A stretch of 20,550 nt of DNA from JAXJQF01 sp036311285 (GCA_036311285.1 JAXJQF010000128.1:1-20550), one strand, 5' to 3'. Shown: positions 1 through 7,548, numbered from the stretch's first letter. Translations and numbers: made by a program. Notes: a model not told the origin generated them from the letters alone.

Positions 1-117
1 GGGATGAATAATAAGATTAAGGTAGCCAAACGTATAGCATATGGCTACCGAGATGAAGACTATTTCTTTACATTGATTAGGTATAAGTCGACCATAGGAC
101 TCCCGACAAATCCGTGA
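1..117 (+). CDS. ISL3-family transposase, C-terminal fragment (cut by window edge)
   Basis: The first frame is open from base 1 and ends at TGA 115-117. The 38 visible residues include NNKIKVAKRIAYGYRDEDYF, which matches the conserved C-terminal motif of ISL3 (IS204/IS1001/IS1096/IS1165) DDE transposases, where a GxNNKIKxxKRxAYGYR block follows the last catalytic Glu. The catalytic residues themselves are upstream of the window. The last residues (LPTNP) are encoded by the inverted repeat. The family call rests on this motif alone but the motif is distinctive. Whether the gene is intact cannot be seen. Confidence 0.75.
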   Translation, partial: GMNNKIKVAKRIAYGYRDEDYFFTLIRYKSTIGLPTNP

Positions 118-123
118 AGAGCC
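102..123 (-). repeat. Terminal inverted repeat of the IS (right)
   Basis: This is the outermost segment of the IS, read on the minus strand from GGCTCTTC at 116-123 inward to about 102. It overlaps the transposase stop codon. The assignment is by position and by the GG-start typical of ISL3 ends. The partner left repeat is outside the window, so its length is a guess. Confidence 0.5.
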
Positions 124-695
124 TTATTTTTTTAAATTTTGTTGCTTTTTTTGTTATCCAAAATTTTTGTGAATAACTTGTTAATTACCAAAAACCATGT
201 AAATTATTGAATAATTTGTCAGCAAAGCATTGATTATAATTTAAACTACTTTTATAGATTCTCGTACATTTTTTTTACAACTATCTAATTTCTGATTAAC
301 TTTTATTCAGTTTTAAATATCCACAGTTTTAAAATTCTACTAATCCAAAACTATTCATCCACAAGCAAATTTCTATAAATTTTTAAAAATATTACGAAAC
401 TAAAAACTAATAAGACTTACATATAAACTTGTAAAAAACAAATCTTGATTTAACTGTGTTCTAAATTAAAATACTAATTAAAATCGTTGCTTTACAATAT
501 CACCTTAAACAACTTTCTCTTAATTATTATAAAACATTACTAATAGCAACAACGACTTTACTAATGCTAGGAGTATTAGATATTTATATACTAAACAACA
601 TAGTATTGAATAAAAAGATAACAATGAAGGAATAATACAAACTACTGTTATTTTTATAATTAGTTCGAAATTTTAAGAATTTAGTATTTGAATCT
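124..695. other. AT-rich gene-free stretch with DnaA-box-like words
   Basis: I see no credible gene between the IS end and tRNA-Leu. The sequence is extremely AT-rich. Words close to the DnaA box TTATNCACA occur at 154-162 (TTATCCAAA, one mismatch), 168-176 (minus strand TTATTCACA, exact), 317-325 (ATATCCACA, one mismatch) and 355-363 (TCATCCACA, one mismatch). Weaker ones lie at 303-311 and 341-349. This might be chance in such AT-rich DNA; see the findings. A frame open from about 465 to 635 has no start codon before 564 and is not called. Confidence 0.5.
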
Positions 696-777
696 TGCCC
701 GGAGCGGGACTTGAACCCGCACGCCGTTAAGCACTACCACCTCAAGGTAGCGTGTCTACCAATTCCACCATCTGGGC
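696..777 (-). tRNA. tRNA-Leu(GAG)
   Basis: An 82-nt tRNA with the long variable arm of tRNA-Leu. The anticodon stem CTACC/GGTAG encloses the loop TTGAGGT, giving anticodon GAG. The D-arm AATTGGTAGACA and T-arm GCGGG-TTCAAGT-CCCGC are standard. It lies downstream of secG, as leuU does in E. coli. There are two oddities. The 3' end reads GGGC-A followed by AGA, so CCA is not encoded, unlike the three other tRNAs here. The acceptor stem has an A5-C68 mismatch (GCCCAGA against TCCGGGC). It may still be functional, with CCA added by CCA nucleotidyltransferase. Confidence 0.95.
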
Positions 778-791
778 ATTACATAATGATT

Positions 792-884
792 TTATATTTT
801 TAGGAAATATAAGAACCTAAATAATATCCTTACTAAACTCTTCAATACTTGAATCAAATTATGTTTCTATGGGTTTAGTAAGGA
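792..884 (-). other. Two hairpins between secG and tRNA-Leu
   Basis: Reading downstream from secG, a perfect 12-bp inverted repeat (GTTTAGTAAGGA at 873-884 with its complement at 827-838) encloses a smaller hairpin (TTCAA-TAC-TTGAA, 841-853). A second 8-bp stem (792-799 with 805-812) lies just before the tRNA. Neither is followed by a clear U-tract on the minus strand, so they look more like processing or stability structures in a secG-tRNA-Leu transcript than a terminator. This is inferred from sequence only. Confidence 0.45.
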
Positions 885-894
885 CTTTTAAAGA

Positions 895-1401
895 TTACTG
901 AGCAGCTTCAACCTTAGTATCTTCAGCTTTAACTTCTTCTGTTGTAGCCTTTGCTTCTTCAACTGTAGGTTCAACTTCTTCAACCTTTTGTTGAGCTTCG
1001 ATTTCAACTGATTTAGCTTGTTCTACTTGTGCAGTAGCTTCAGCTTCTTGCTTAACTTCTTCTTTCACTTCTTCTTTCTTATCAGCTACTGGTAAGTTAT
1101 CAACTTCTTTAACAGTTTCTGTAGCTTCGATGTTTGTAAAGTCGTTCACATTCTTATCAACCTTATGTGAATTCATAACACCTAAAGCAACACTAATACC
1201 AAAGAATAAAAATGTTAAGAACCAAGTTGATTTTGTTAAGAAATTACCACTACCAACTGAACCAAATAATGTACCTGAAGCACCTGCACCAAAAGACGCT
1301 CCCATACCTGCACCTTTACCTTGTTGTACTAAAATAAATACAACCAAGAAGATTGCAACAATCATAAATATCACTAATAAGATAGGATATAAGTAACTCA
1401 T
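895..1401 (-). CDS. secG: Protein-export membrane protein SecG with long acidic C-terminal tail
   Basis: SecG is the small non-essential subunit of the SecYEG translocon in the inner membrane and assists SecA-driven export. The 168-residue protein starts at ATG 1399-1401, preceded by GAGG; an upstream frame to 1491 would run through the promoter and adds an unrelated leader. Residues about 5-25 form the first membrane segment. The conserved cytoplasmic loop follows with QQGKGAGMGASFG (26-38) and SGTLFGS (42-48), then the second membrane segment at about 58-76. Residues about 77-168 are a low-complexity tail of Glu, Val, Ala and Lys; E. coli SecG is 110 residues in all. By the family topology (both termini periplasmic) this tail would lie in the periplasm. 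The gene has its own promoter and precedes tRNA-Leu. The identity is firm; the tail's role is unknown. Confidence 0.95.
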   Translation of the reverse strand: MSYLYPILLVIFMIVAIFLVVFILVQQGKGAGMGASFGAGASGTLFGSVGSGNFLTKSTWFLTFLFFGISVALGVMNSHKVDKNVNDFTNIEATETVKEVDNLPVADKKEEVKEEVKQEAEATAQVEQAKSVEIEAQQKVEEVEPTVEEAKATTEEVKAEDTKVEAAQ

Positions 1402-1462
1402 AATAACCTCAACACAAACCCTGACACCATAGTCTAAGGTAACAAATAAATTTTCTCGCGCA

Positions 1463-1491
1463 ACTATACCACACAGAGCTTTTAAATGCAA
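1463..1491 (-). promoter_or_regulatory. Sigma70-type promoter of secG
   Basis: On the minus strand TTGCAT (1486-1491) is followed after 17 bp by TATAGT (1463-1468), with TG one base before the -10 (extended -10). The predicted start is near 1456, giving a leader of about 55 nt before the secG ATG. It lies immediately downstream of the glmM terminator, so secG is a separate transcription unit from glmM. Confidence 0.65.
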
Positions 1492-1496
1492 TAATT

Positions 1497-1531
1497 AAAA
1501 GACCTAAAACCAATATTGTTTTAGGTCTTTT
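1497..1531 (-). terminator. Rho-independent terminator after glmM
   Basis: A perfect 14-bp stem (1497-1510 with 1518-1531) has a 7-nt loop. It is flanked by A-runs on one side and T-runs on the other and lies between the end of glmM (1609) and the secG promoter. The symmetric ends could also let it work on the plus strand, but no plus-strand gene leads into it. Confidence 0.8.
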
Positions 1532-1608
1532 ATGAGTTTTAAATTATTAAAAAACTCTCTATATTTAGCACTTTAGTCCTTTTATTCAAATCTAATCATC
1601 AAGCAATA

Positions 1609-2949
1609 TTAACTTTGACTTTGTTTTACGATTACATCTGCAATATTCTGAGCAAGTTCTTTAACTAATGCTTGTTCTTCACCTTCAACCATTACTCTAA
1701 CTAAAGGTTCTGTTCCAGACTTTCTTAACAATACACGACCTTTATCCGCTAAACGTTGTTCAGCTTTTTCAACGCTTTCTTTTACTTTAACATCAGATAA
1801 AGCATCAAAACCTGCAGTTAAACGTACATTAACTAACTCTTGAGGGAATAACACTAATTCTTCACAAAGTTCATGTAAAGGTTTCTTATATTCACACATT
1901 GAGCGTAATACTTGTAATGCACTGATAATACCATCACCAGTAGTTGTATGCTTTAAGCTAATAATATGACCTGAGTTTTCACCACCTAAATACCAATCAT
2001 TAGCTAAAAGTTTTTCCATTACATATCTGTCACCAACATTTGCACGAGTGAACGGAATATCTAATTTCTTCAATGCTAACTCAAAGCCCAAATTACTCAT
2101 TAATGTACCTACTACACCGCCATTTAATTTATTTAACTGCTTTTGATATTTAGCAATGATATATAGAAGCACATCCCCATCTAGGATCTTACCATTCTTA
2201 TCAACCATCAATACACGGTCGCCATCTCCATCGAATGCAATACCTAAATCAGCATTTTCTTCTAACACCTTTAAAATTAAATTATATGGATGAGTAGAAC
2301 CAAAGCCTTCATTGATATTTAAACCATCTGGAGTATTACCAATTACTACAACTTCTGCCCCTAATTCTTTAAACACGTTTGGAGCAACCTGATAAGTAGC
2401 ACCATTAGCACAATCTAAAACAATCTTTAAACCTTCTAGTGAGTAGATATTAGGAAATGTACTCTTACAAAACTCAATATATCTACCTGGAGCATCACTC
2501 ATTCTTACTGCTTTACCAACCTTACGAGGATCTACGATTGTCATTGGTGCATCAATTAAAGCCTCAATTTGAGCTTCAATTTCATCAGGAAGCTTTGTAC
2601 CATCCTTTGAGAAAAACTTAATACCATTATCATAAAACGGATTATGAGAAGCGCTAATAACTACCCCTGCTTCAGCTCTAAATGCTCTTGTTAAATATGC
2701 AACCGCAGGTGTTGGCATAGGACCTAACAATACGCTCTTAACACCAGCTGCACTAAAACCTGCTTCAAGAGCGGCTTCTAACATATAACCAGAGATACGA
2801 GTATCCTTACCAATAATTACCTTTTTAGTACCTTTTTCAGATAAAACTTTACCCGCAGCCCAACCTAGTTTCATTACAAACTCTGGAACAATAGGATAAT
2901 TACCAACTTTACCTCTAACGCCATCAGTACCAAAATATTTTCTTTCCAT
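1609..2949 (-). CDS. glmM: Phosphoglucosamine mutase GlmM
   Basis: GlmM converts glucosamine-6-phosphate to glucosamine-1-phosphate, a cytoplasmic step towards UDP-GlcNAc for peptidoglycan and lipopolysaccharide. At 446 residues it has normal family length (E. coli 445). Visible motifs are FGTDGVRG (6-13), the active-site loop SASHNPFYDNG with the phosphoserine at about Ser101, the metal-binding DGDGDR at about 240-245, the sugar-binding GENSGH near 322-327, and the phosphate-binding RKSGTEP near 409-415. Start ATG at 2947-2949. It is the last gene of the rlmE-ftsH-folP-glmM cluster, 96 bp after folP, and is followed by a strong terminator. This order is the same as in E. coli. Confidence 0.97.
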   Translation of the reverse strand: MERKYFGTDGVRGKVGNYPIVPEFVMKLGWAAGKVLSEKGTKKVIIGKDTRISGYMLEAALEAGFSAAGVKSVLLGPMPTPAVAYLTRAFRAEAGVVISASHNPFYDNGIKFFSKDGTKLPDEIEAQIEALIDAPMTIVDPRKVGKAVRMSDAPGRYIEFCKSTFPNIYSLEGLKIVLDCANGATYQVAPNVFKELGAEVVVIGNTPDGLNINEGFGSTHPYNLILKVLEENADLGIAFDGDGDRVLMVDKNGKILDGDVLLYIIAKYQKQLNKLNGGVVGTLMSNLGFELALKKLDIPFTRANVGDRYVMEKLLANDWYLGGENSGHIISLKHTTTGDGIISALQVLRSMCEYKKPLHELCEELVLFPQELVNVRLTAGFDALSDVKVKESVEKAEQRLADKGRVLLRKSGTEPLVRVMVEGEEQALVKELAQNIADVIVKQSQS

Positions 2950-3045
2950 AAACTTCTCTTCTATCTTTTATGTTTGTTTTTCTATATATTCTTCTATAAT
3001 CATATTGCTTAGTCCTGATAACTAAACAATACATTAAATAGTAAA

Positions 3046-3927
3046 CTACTTCTTCTTAGGTATAATATTTAAATATTTATCTAATATTGGCTTCTTATGA
3101 GCAAACTCATTTGCCTTCATCCATACTTTCAACGCCATTACCGTTTCTTCAACATCGTGAACTCTTAAAATATGAGCCCCCATTTTTACTGAGTATAAAG
3201 CTAAAGCAACAGAAGGTACACATCTTTTTTCAACAGGAATATTTAATAGATTTCCAATCATACTCTTTCTTGATACACCAACTAAAATTGGCAAACCAAA
3301 ACTATTAAAAGTATCAAGTCTTCCCAATAACTCATAGTTTTGTTCTAATTTTTTTGAAAATCCAAAACCAGGATCTAAAATAATATTATTTCTTTTAATA
3401 CCTTTATTTAAACATTCATGTATTCTTTCAAAGAAAAAGGAATTAACATCACCTAATAAGTCATTGTATTGACAGTGCTCTTGCATGTTTTCTAAATCGC
3501 CTTGCATATGCATTAAACACACGGGAACATCATGCTTTACACAAACCTCTATAGCTCCTGGAGCACGTAGTGCATTGATATCGTTAATTATATGAGCACC
3601 TGCATTTAAAGCAGCTTCCATTACCTCTGTATTAAATGTATCAACAGATATAGCTACATCTAATTCTTTTGCAATTTTTTCAACTACTTCAACTACTCTA
3701 TCTAATTCTTCTTGAATACTTACTTTGGTGCAACCCGGACGTGTTGAATAACCTCCAACATCAATGATTGTAGCACCTTGCTCAACCATTGTCTTAGCTC
3801 GTTCAAATGCTTTTTCTAATGTATTGTGCTGACCACCATCAGAAAAAGAATCCGGAGTAACATTTAAAATCCCCATTACAGCTGGTGTAGATAAATCTAT
3901 TTCTCTATCTTTTGCATGTAAAATCAT
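3046..3927 (-). CDS. folP: Dihydropteroate synthase FolP
   Basis: FolP condenses 6-hydroxymethyl-7,8-dihydropterin diphosphate with p-aminobenzoate to make dihydropteroate, a step of folate synthesis and the sulfonamide target. The 293-residue protein is a TIM barrel with the family motifs NVTPDSFSDGG (22-32), GGYSTRPG (58-65), SVDT (94-97), NDI (115-117), DPGFGF (185-190), SRKS (219-222) and RVHD (255-258). I choose ATG 3925-3927 because AGGGGG sits five bases upstream and the protein then begins as expected. A frame to 3963 adds 12 residues without a usable Shine-Dalgarno sequence. It lies between ftsH and glmM, as in E. coli. Confidence 0.96.
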   Translation of the reverse strand: MILHAKDREIDLSTPAVMGILNVTPDSFSDGGQHNTLEKAFERAKTMVEQGATIIDVGGYSTRPGCTKVSIQEELDRVVEVVEKIAKELDVAISVDTFNTEVMEAALNAGAHIINDINALRAPGAIEVCVKHDVPVCLMHMQGDLENMQEHCQYNDLLGDVNSFFFERIHECLNKGIKRNNIILDPGFGFSKKLEQNYELLGRLDTFNSFGLPILVGVSRKSMIGNLLNIPVEKRCVPSVALALYSVKMGAHILRVHDVEETVMALKVWMKANEFAHKKPILDKYLNIIPKKK

Positions 3928-3991
3928 ATTACCCCCTAAGAATGTATAAGCTACCGTCAACATCCTATAAATTTAGTATTTACTATCAACA

Positions 3992-4039
3992 AACCTAGCC
4001 AACTTACTCTCCTTAGTTAAATAAGGGGACGGCTAGGTT
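3992..4039 (-). other. Intercistronic hairpin between ftsH and folP
   Basis: AACCTAGCC (3992-4000) and GGCTAGGTT (4031-4039) form a perfect 9-bp stem. Inside it a second stem (about 4008-4015 with 4022-4029, one mismatch) has a 6-nt loop. No U-tract follows on the minus strand, so it is unlikely to be a full terminator. It may set mRNA stability or processing between the membrane protease and folate genes. Confidence 0.5.
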
Positions 4040-4073
4040 ATAAATAAGACCTTATATAATAAATTATACTACT

Positions 4074-6092
4074 TTAAAAATATTTATCTGAAGGATCATT
4101 ATGATCTACGTTTGATTCTTCTACTTTTGTATTACTATTATTAACTTTTTCAGTAGTTTTAGCTTCATTTCCTGTTTCTGTTGAAGCAGGAGATGAAACA
4201 TCTTTATCAGTTTTATAGATAGATTTTTCCTCATTAGATCTATTTGATGATGAATTCGAACTTGAATCGTTGTTATTAACATCATTATTTGGTTCTCTAA
4301 CAGGTTTTCTTTCCATCAAATCATTGATTTGGTCTGCATCAATTGTTTCATACTTTAATAAAGCATCTTTCATAGCATGAAGAATATCAATATTGTCTGT
4401 TAAAAGTTTATAAGCTCTATCATAGTTTCTCTTGATAATTTCTTTAACTTCATTATCAATTAAAACCTGTGTGCTATCAGACATAGACTTTAATGTACCA
4501 CCTTGAGAGCCTAAATAACCTTCATTTTGGTCATCTTCCATTAATTGAGGACCAACCTTATCACTCATCCCCCATTTCAGAACCATCTTTCTTGCTAGAT
4601 CAGTAGCTCTTTCAATATCATTTGACGCACCAGTAGTTACCATATCGTCACCAAAGATCAAGCCCTCAGCAATACGACCACCGTATAGAGATGAAATCAT
4701 TGATTCAATATGTTGCTTAGTATGACTAAACCTATCACTCTCAGGAAGGTACATAGTTACACCTAACGCTCTTCCTCTTGGGATAATAGACACCTTATAA
4801 ACAGGATCATGATCTGGAACTAACTTACCTACAATAGCATGTCCTGCTTCATGATAAGCGGTGTTTTCCTTTTCATGCTCAGACATAACCATTGTCTTTC
4901 TTTCTGGACCCATTAATAACTTATCTTTTGCAATTTCAAAGTCAGCTTGACCAACAAGCTTCTTGTTATTTCTAGCAGCACATAATGCAGCTTCATTAAC
5001 AAGGTTTGCTAATTCAGCACCAGAGAATCCAGGAGTCCCTCTTGCTATCGCCTTTACATCTACATCATCAGCAATAGGAACCTTTCTAGTATGAACTTTT
5101 AAGATTTGTTCACGGCCCTTTACATCTGGTAAACCAACAGTTACCTGACGGTCAAATCTACCTGGTCTTAATAAAGCAGGGTCTAACACATCTGGTCTAT
5201 TAGTTGCAGCAATAACAATTACAGCTTCATGACCTTCAAAACCGTCCATTTCTACTAATAATTGGTTTAAAGTTTGTTCTCTTTCATCGTGACCGCCACC
5301 TAAACCGATGCCACGCTTTCTACCAACAGCATCAATTTCGTCTATAAAAATAATACATGGACACTTTTCTTTTGCTTGCTTAAACATGTCACGAACACGA
5401 GAAGCACCTACACCCACGAACATTTCAACGAAATCAGAACCAGAAATAGAGAAGAATGGAACTTTCGCTTCCCCTGATATAGCTTTTGCTAATAATGTCT
5501 TACCGGTACCTGGTTGACCAAATAATAAAACACCTCTTGGAATCTTTCCACCTAGCTTTTGGAACTTACTTGGATCTCTTAAGTAATCCACAATTTCCTT
5601 AACTTCTTCTTTTGCTTCATCACAGCCAGCTACATCATCAAATGTTGTCTTAACATCATCTTCACTTAATAACTTAGCCTTACTCTTTGAAAAACTAAAT
5701 GGTCCGCCCTTTGAAGAATTACCTTGCATTGAACGCATATACCATACCCAAACACCTATAAGAAGAAGCATTGGGAACCAAGAAATAAGAATAGACATTA
5801 AAATACTTGGTTCTTCAGGTTTTTCACCAACCGTTTCTATATTCTTTGATTCTAATAAAGGAAGTAACTTATCATCAGGTAAAGGCATAACAACGGTAAA
5901 ACGTTCTCCACTCTTCTTTTCACCTGTAATTATCTTACCATTTATTTTTACAGATCTAATTTGATCTGATACTAATTCGTTTTTAAAGGCAACGTAATTA
6001 TTTCTAGCTTCAGATGTTGTTTCATTCATCAACTCTAAGCTATAGATAATTACTAATGCAATAATAACCCATAATATTAAATTCTTTGCCAT
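4074..6092 (-). CDS. ftsH: ATP-dependent zinc metalloprotease FtsH
   Basis: FtsH is the membrane-anchored AAA+ protease that degrades misassembled membrane proteins and, in enterics, sigma32 and LpxC. The 672 residues show membrane segments at about 4-20 and 97-117 with a periplasmic domain between. Next come Walker A GQPGTGKT (192-199), the pore loop MFVG (224-227), Walker B FIDEIDA (249-255), the second region of homology (about 296-316), the zinc site HEAGH (414-418) and the third zinc ligand region SNDIERATD near 487-495. The Walker A second residue is Gln where E. coli has Pro. The last 60 or so residues are Asn/Ser-rich low complexity, longer than in E. coli (644 residues). Start ATG follows AGGAAGGG. 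It lies 25 bp after rlmE, so the two are co-transcribed. Confidence 0.97.
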   Translation of the reverse strand: MAKNLILWVIIALVIIYSLELMNETTSEARNNYVAFKNELVSDQIRSVKINGKIITGEKKSGERFTVVMPLPDDKLLPLLESKNIETVGEKPEEPSILMSILISWFPMLLLIGVWVWYMRSMQGNSSKGGPFSFSKSKAKLLSEDDVKTTFDDVAGCDEAKEEVKEIVDYLRDPSKFQKLGGKIPRGVLLFGQPGTGKTLLAKAISGEAKVPFFSISGSDFVEMFVGVGASRVRDMFKQAKEKCPCIIFIDEIDAVGRKRGIGLGGGHDEREQTLNQLLVEMDGFEGHEAVIVIAATNRPDVLDPALLRPGRFDRQVTVGLPDVKGREQILKVHTRKVPIADDVDVKAIARGTPGFSGAELANLVNEAALCAARNNKKLVGQADFEIAKDKLLMGPERKTMVMSEHEKENTAYHEAGHAIVGKLVPDHDPVYKVSIIPRGRALGVTMYLPESDRFSHTKQHIESMISSLYGGRIAEGLIFGDDMVTTGASNDIERATDLARKMVLKWGMSDKVGPQLMEDDQNEGYLGSQGGTLKSMSDSTQVLIDNEVKEIIKRNYDRAYKLLTDNIDILHAMKDALLKYETIDADQINDLMERKPVREPNNDVNNNDSSSNSSSNRSNEEKSIYKTDKDVSSPASTETGNEAKTTEKVNNSNTKVEESNVDHNDPSDKYF

Positions 6093-6117
6093 AATTATCC
6101 CTTCCTATTTATAGTTA

Positions 6118-6771
6118 TTATCTAAATAGGTCTTTCTCCTCACTTCCTTTAAAGCCTAAGCCAACAAAATAAACTTCTCTAGATCTAGCTCTAGATGAAT
6201 CTGGCTTACGTACTTTTACTTCTTTAAAATAAGTTCTTAACATCTTTAGATACTGTTCTGTCCCTTCGCCATTAAACACCTTAACGACAAAGCTTCCACC
6301 TTCCTTTAAAATCTGTAGACACATATCAAAAGCAAGTTCTACTAGATACATTGAACGTGGTTGATCTACCCCTACATTACCAGACATGTTAGGAGCCATA
6401 TCGCTCATTACCACATCTACTTTAGTATCTCCAACCAACTCAAGTAATTGATCTAATACTGCCTGTTCTCTAAAGTCCCCTTGCAAGAAATCAACACCTG
6501 GAATTGGATCCATTGGTAAAATATCACAAGCAACCACTCTTCCTGTTTCGCCAATGCATGTGACTGCATATTGAGACCATCCTCCAGGAGCTGCACCTAG
6601 GTCAACCACCTTGTACCCTTGTTTGATGATACGATCCTTTCCTTGAATTTCTTCAATCTTAAAGCTTGCACGAGATCTTAAACCTAACTTATGTGCTTCT
6701 TGCACATAATGGTCATCAAAATGTTCTTTAAGCCATCTTTGTTGGCTTGCAGTTCTTTTCTTCTTTGCCAT
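6118..6771 (-). CDS. rlmE: 23S rRNA 2'-O-ribose methyltransferase RlmE (FtsJ/RrmJ)
   Basis: RlmE methylates the 2'-O of U2552 in the A loop of 23S rRNA using S-adenosylmethionine, late in 50S assembly. The 217-residue protein has the SAM motif DLGAAPGGWSQ (57-67). The catalytic K-D-K-E tetrad is complete at Lys38, Asp124 (MSDMAPN), Lys164 (VVKVF) and Glu199 (SREVYF). The residue numbers coincide with those of the E. coli enzyme. The upstream signal is weak (AAGAG three bases before ATG). It is the first gene of the rlmE-ftsH-folP-glmM operon and divergent from yhbY. Confidence 0.96.
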   Translation of the reverse strand: MAKKKRTASQQRWLKEHFDDHYVQEAHKLGLRSRASFKIEEIQGKDRIIKQGYKVVDLGAAPGGWSQYAVTCIGETGRVVACDILPMDPIPGVDFLQGDFREQAVLDQLLELVGDTKVDVVMSDMAPNMSGNVGVDQPRSMYLVELAFDMCLQILKEGGSFVVKVFNGEGTEQYLKMLRTYFKEVKVRKPDSSRARSREVYFVGLGFKGSEEKDLFR

Positions 6772-6811
6772 TAACTCTTAATATAATATTAAAAAAACAA
6801 AATATAATTTA

Positions 6812-6840
6812 ACTATATACTTAACTTTATTGTAAATCAA
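6812..6840 (-). promoter_or_regulatory. Sigma70-type promoter of the rlmE-ftsH-folP-glmM operon
   Basis: On the minus strand TTGATT (6835-6840) is followed after 17 bp by TATAGT (6812-6817), about 40 bp before the rlmE ATG. The spacing is ideal and the hexamers are good. AT-rich background lowers certainty. Confidence 0.55.
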
Positions 6841-7184
6841 AACTAAAACACAAAATTAAGCTTAACAATAATTTATATAGGAATTTAAAACTTAAAATAC
6901 AATACCTTATCTATATAAATGGTTATTTTTCTACAATATCATTATATATTAAATGCCAAACTTTTTATATATAAAAAAAACTATATAAATAATTAAAGGA
7001 ATTCAATTTAAATTTTTGTGAACTATAGCTTTCATGTACTACTAAACCTGTTATCACATTATCACGAAATACCTCATAATACACTCAAATAATAGCTGTA
7101 CAAAAACACATACTAATTACAAATTAAATAATCATATGTACTGTAATTCTTCTATTAGAAAAACAACTACAATTAATTAAATAA

Positions 7185-7193
7185 TGTTATAAT
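7185..7193 (+). promoter_or_regulatory. Extended -10 promoter of yhbY
   Basis: TGTTATAAT at 7185-7193 is a consensus extended -10 (TGn plus TATAAT), about 50 bp before the yhbY ATG. No good -35 hexamer is visible, which is tolerated for extended -10 promoters. Confidence 0.5.
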
Positions 7194-7245
7194 AATCACA
7201 TTATATTATTTTGAAATTTAAAGCTTATTTTATTAAGGTAACAAA

Positions 7246-7548
7246 ATGGAATTAACCACAAAGCAAAAGCTTTTTTTGAAAACTAAAGCTCATGATTTAA
7301 AACCAGTTGTTATGATTGGTCAAAAAGGTGTTACTGAAACTGTTATTACTGAAATCATAACATCTATTGAACATCATGAACTATTAAAGATTAAGATTAA
7401 CTCTGAAGATAGAGAACAAAAAGAAGAAATTGCTCAGTATATTGCAGAACAAACAGGCTCTGAAATTGTTCAACTAATGGGTAAAAACCTTACGTTATTT
7501 AAACAAAACAAAAAGAAATCAAAGTTCTCTCTTCCTAAAGATAAGTAA
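7246..7548 (+). CDS. yhbY: YhbY, CRM-domain RNA-binding ribosome assembly factor
   Basis: YhbY binds pre-50S ribosomal particles and is a single CRM (CRS1-YhbY) domain. The 100-residue protein begins MELTTKQKLFLKTKAHDLKP. It has the conserved GxxG loop as GQKG (25-28), followed by the VTETVITEI helix and the LLKIKI strand. The basic C-terminal tail (about 87-100, rich in Lys) suits RNA binding. AAGGT precedes the ATG by six bases. It is divergent from rlmE, an arrangement conserved with E. coli, and ends in its own terminator, facing greA. Confidence 0.94.
   Translation: MELTTKQKLFLKTKAHDLKPVVMIGQKGVTETVITEIITSIEHHELLKIKINSEDREQKEEIAQYIAEQTGSEIVQLMGKNLTLFKQNKKKSKFSLPKDK

Larger units (their letters stand above)
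1..123 (+). mobile_element. Right end of an ISL3-type insertion sequence
   Basis: The window opens inside an insertion sequence. It contains the last 38 codons of a transposase whose stop codon lies in the terminal inverted repeat, so the element ends 6 bp after the gene. The outer end, read inward on the minus strand, begins GGCTCTTCACGG, a GG-starting end as in ISL3 elements. The eight bases after the end, TTATTTTT at 124-131, would be the right copy of a target duplication (ISL3 elements usually make 8-bp duplications). The left end is outside the window, so completeness cannot be judged. Confidence 0.7.
6772..7245. other. Divergent AT-rich intergenic region between rlmE and yhbY
   Basis: This 474-bp stretch carries a promoter at each end (described separately) and otherwise only AT-rich sequence. 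I see no RNA gene, no strong hairpin and no convincing small gene. A 24-codon frame starting at GTG near 7018 lies too far from its only AAAGGA word to be supported. Confidence 0.6.

Noticed and set aside
465..635. Open frame with a hydrophobic stretch upstream of tRNA-Leu
   Set aside because: There is no start codon before 564, and the remaining 23 codons lack a spaced ribosome binding site; likely chance.
1402..1491. N-terminal extension of SecG by 30 residues
   Set aside because: It would start upstream of a good promoter and before the GAGG that serves ATG 1399-1401, and the extra residues do not resemble SecG.
3928..3963. N-terminal extension of FolP by 12 residues
   Set aside because: AGGGGG five bases before ATG 3925-3927 decides the start; the longer form has no spaced Shine-Dalgarno sequence.
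7018..7092. 24-codon frame starting GTG between rlmE and yhbY
   Set aside because: The only AAAGGA word is 17 bases away and the composition is intergenic-like.
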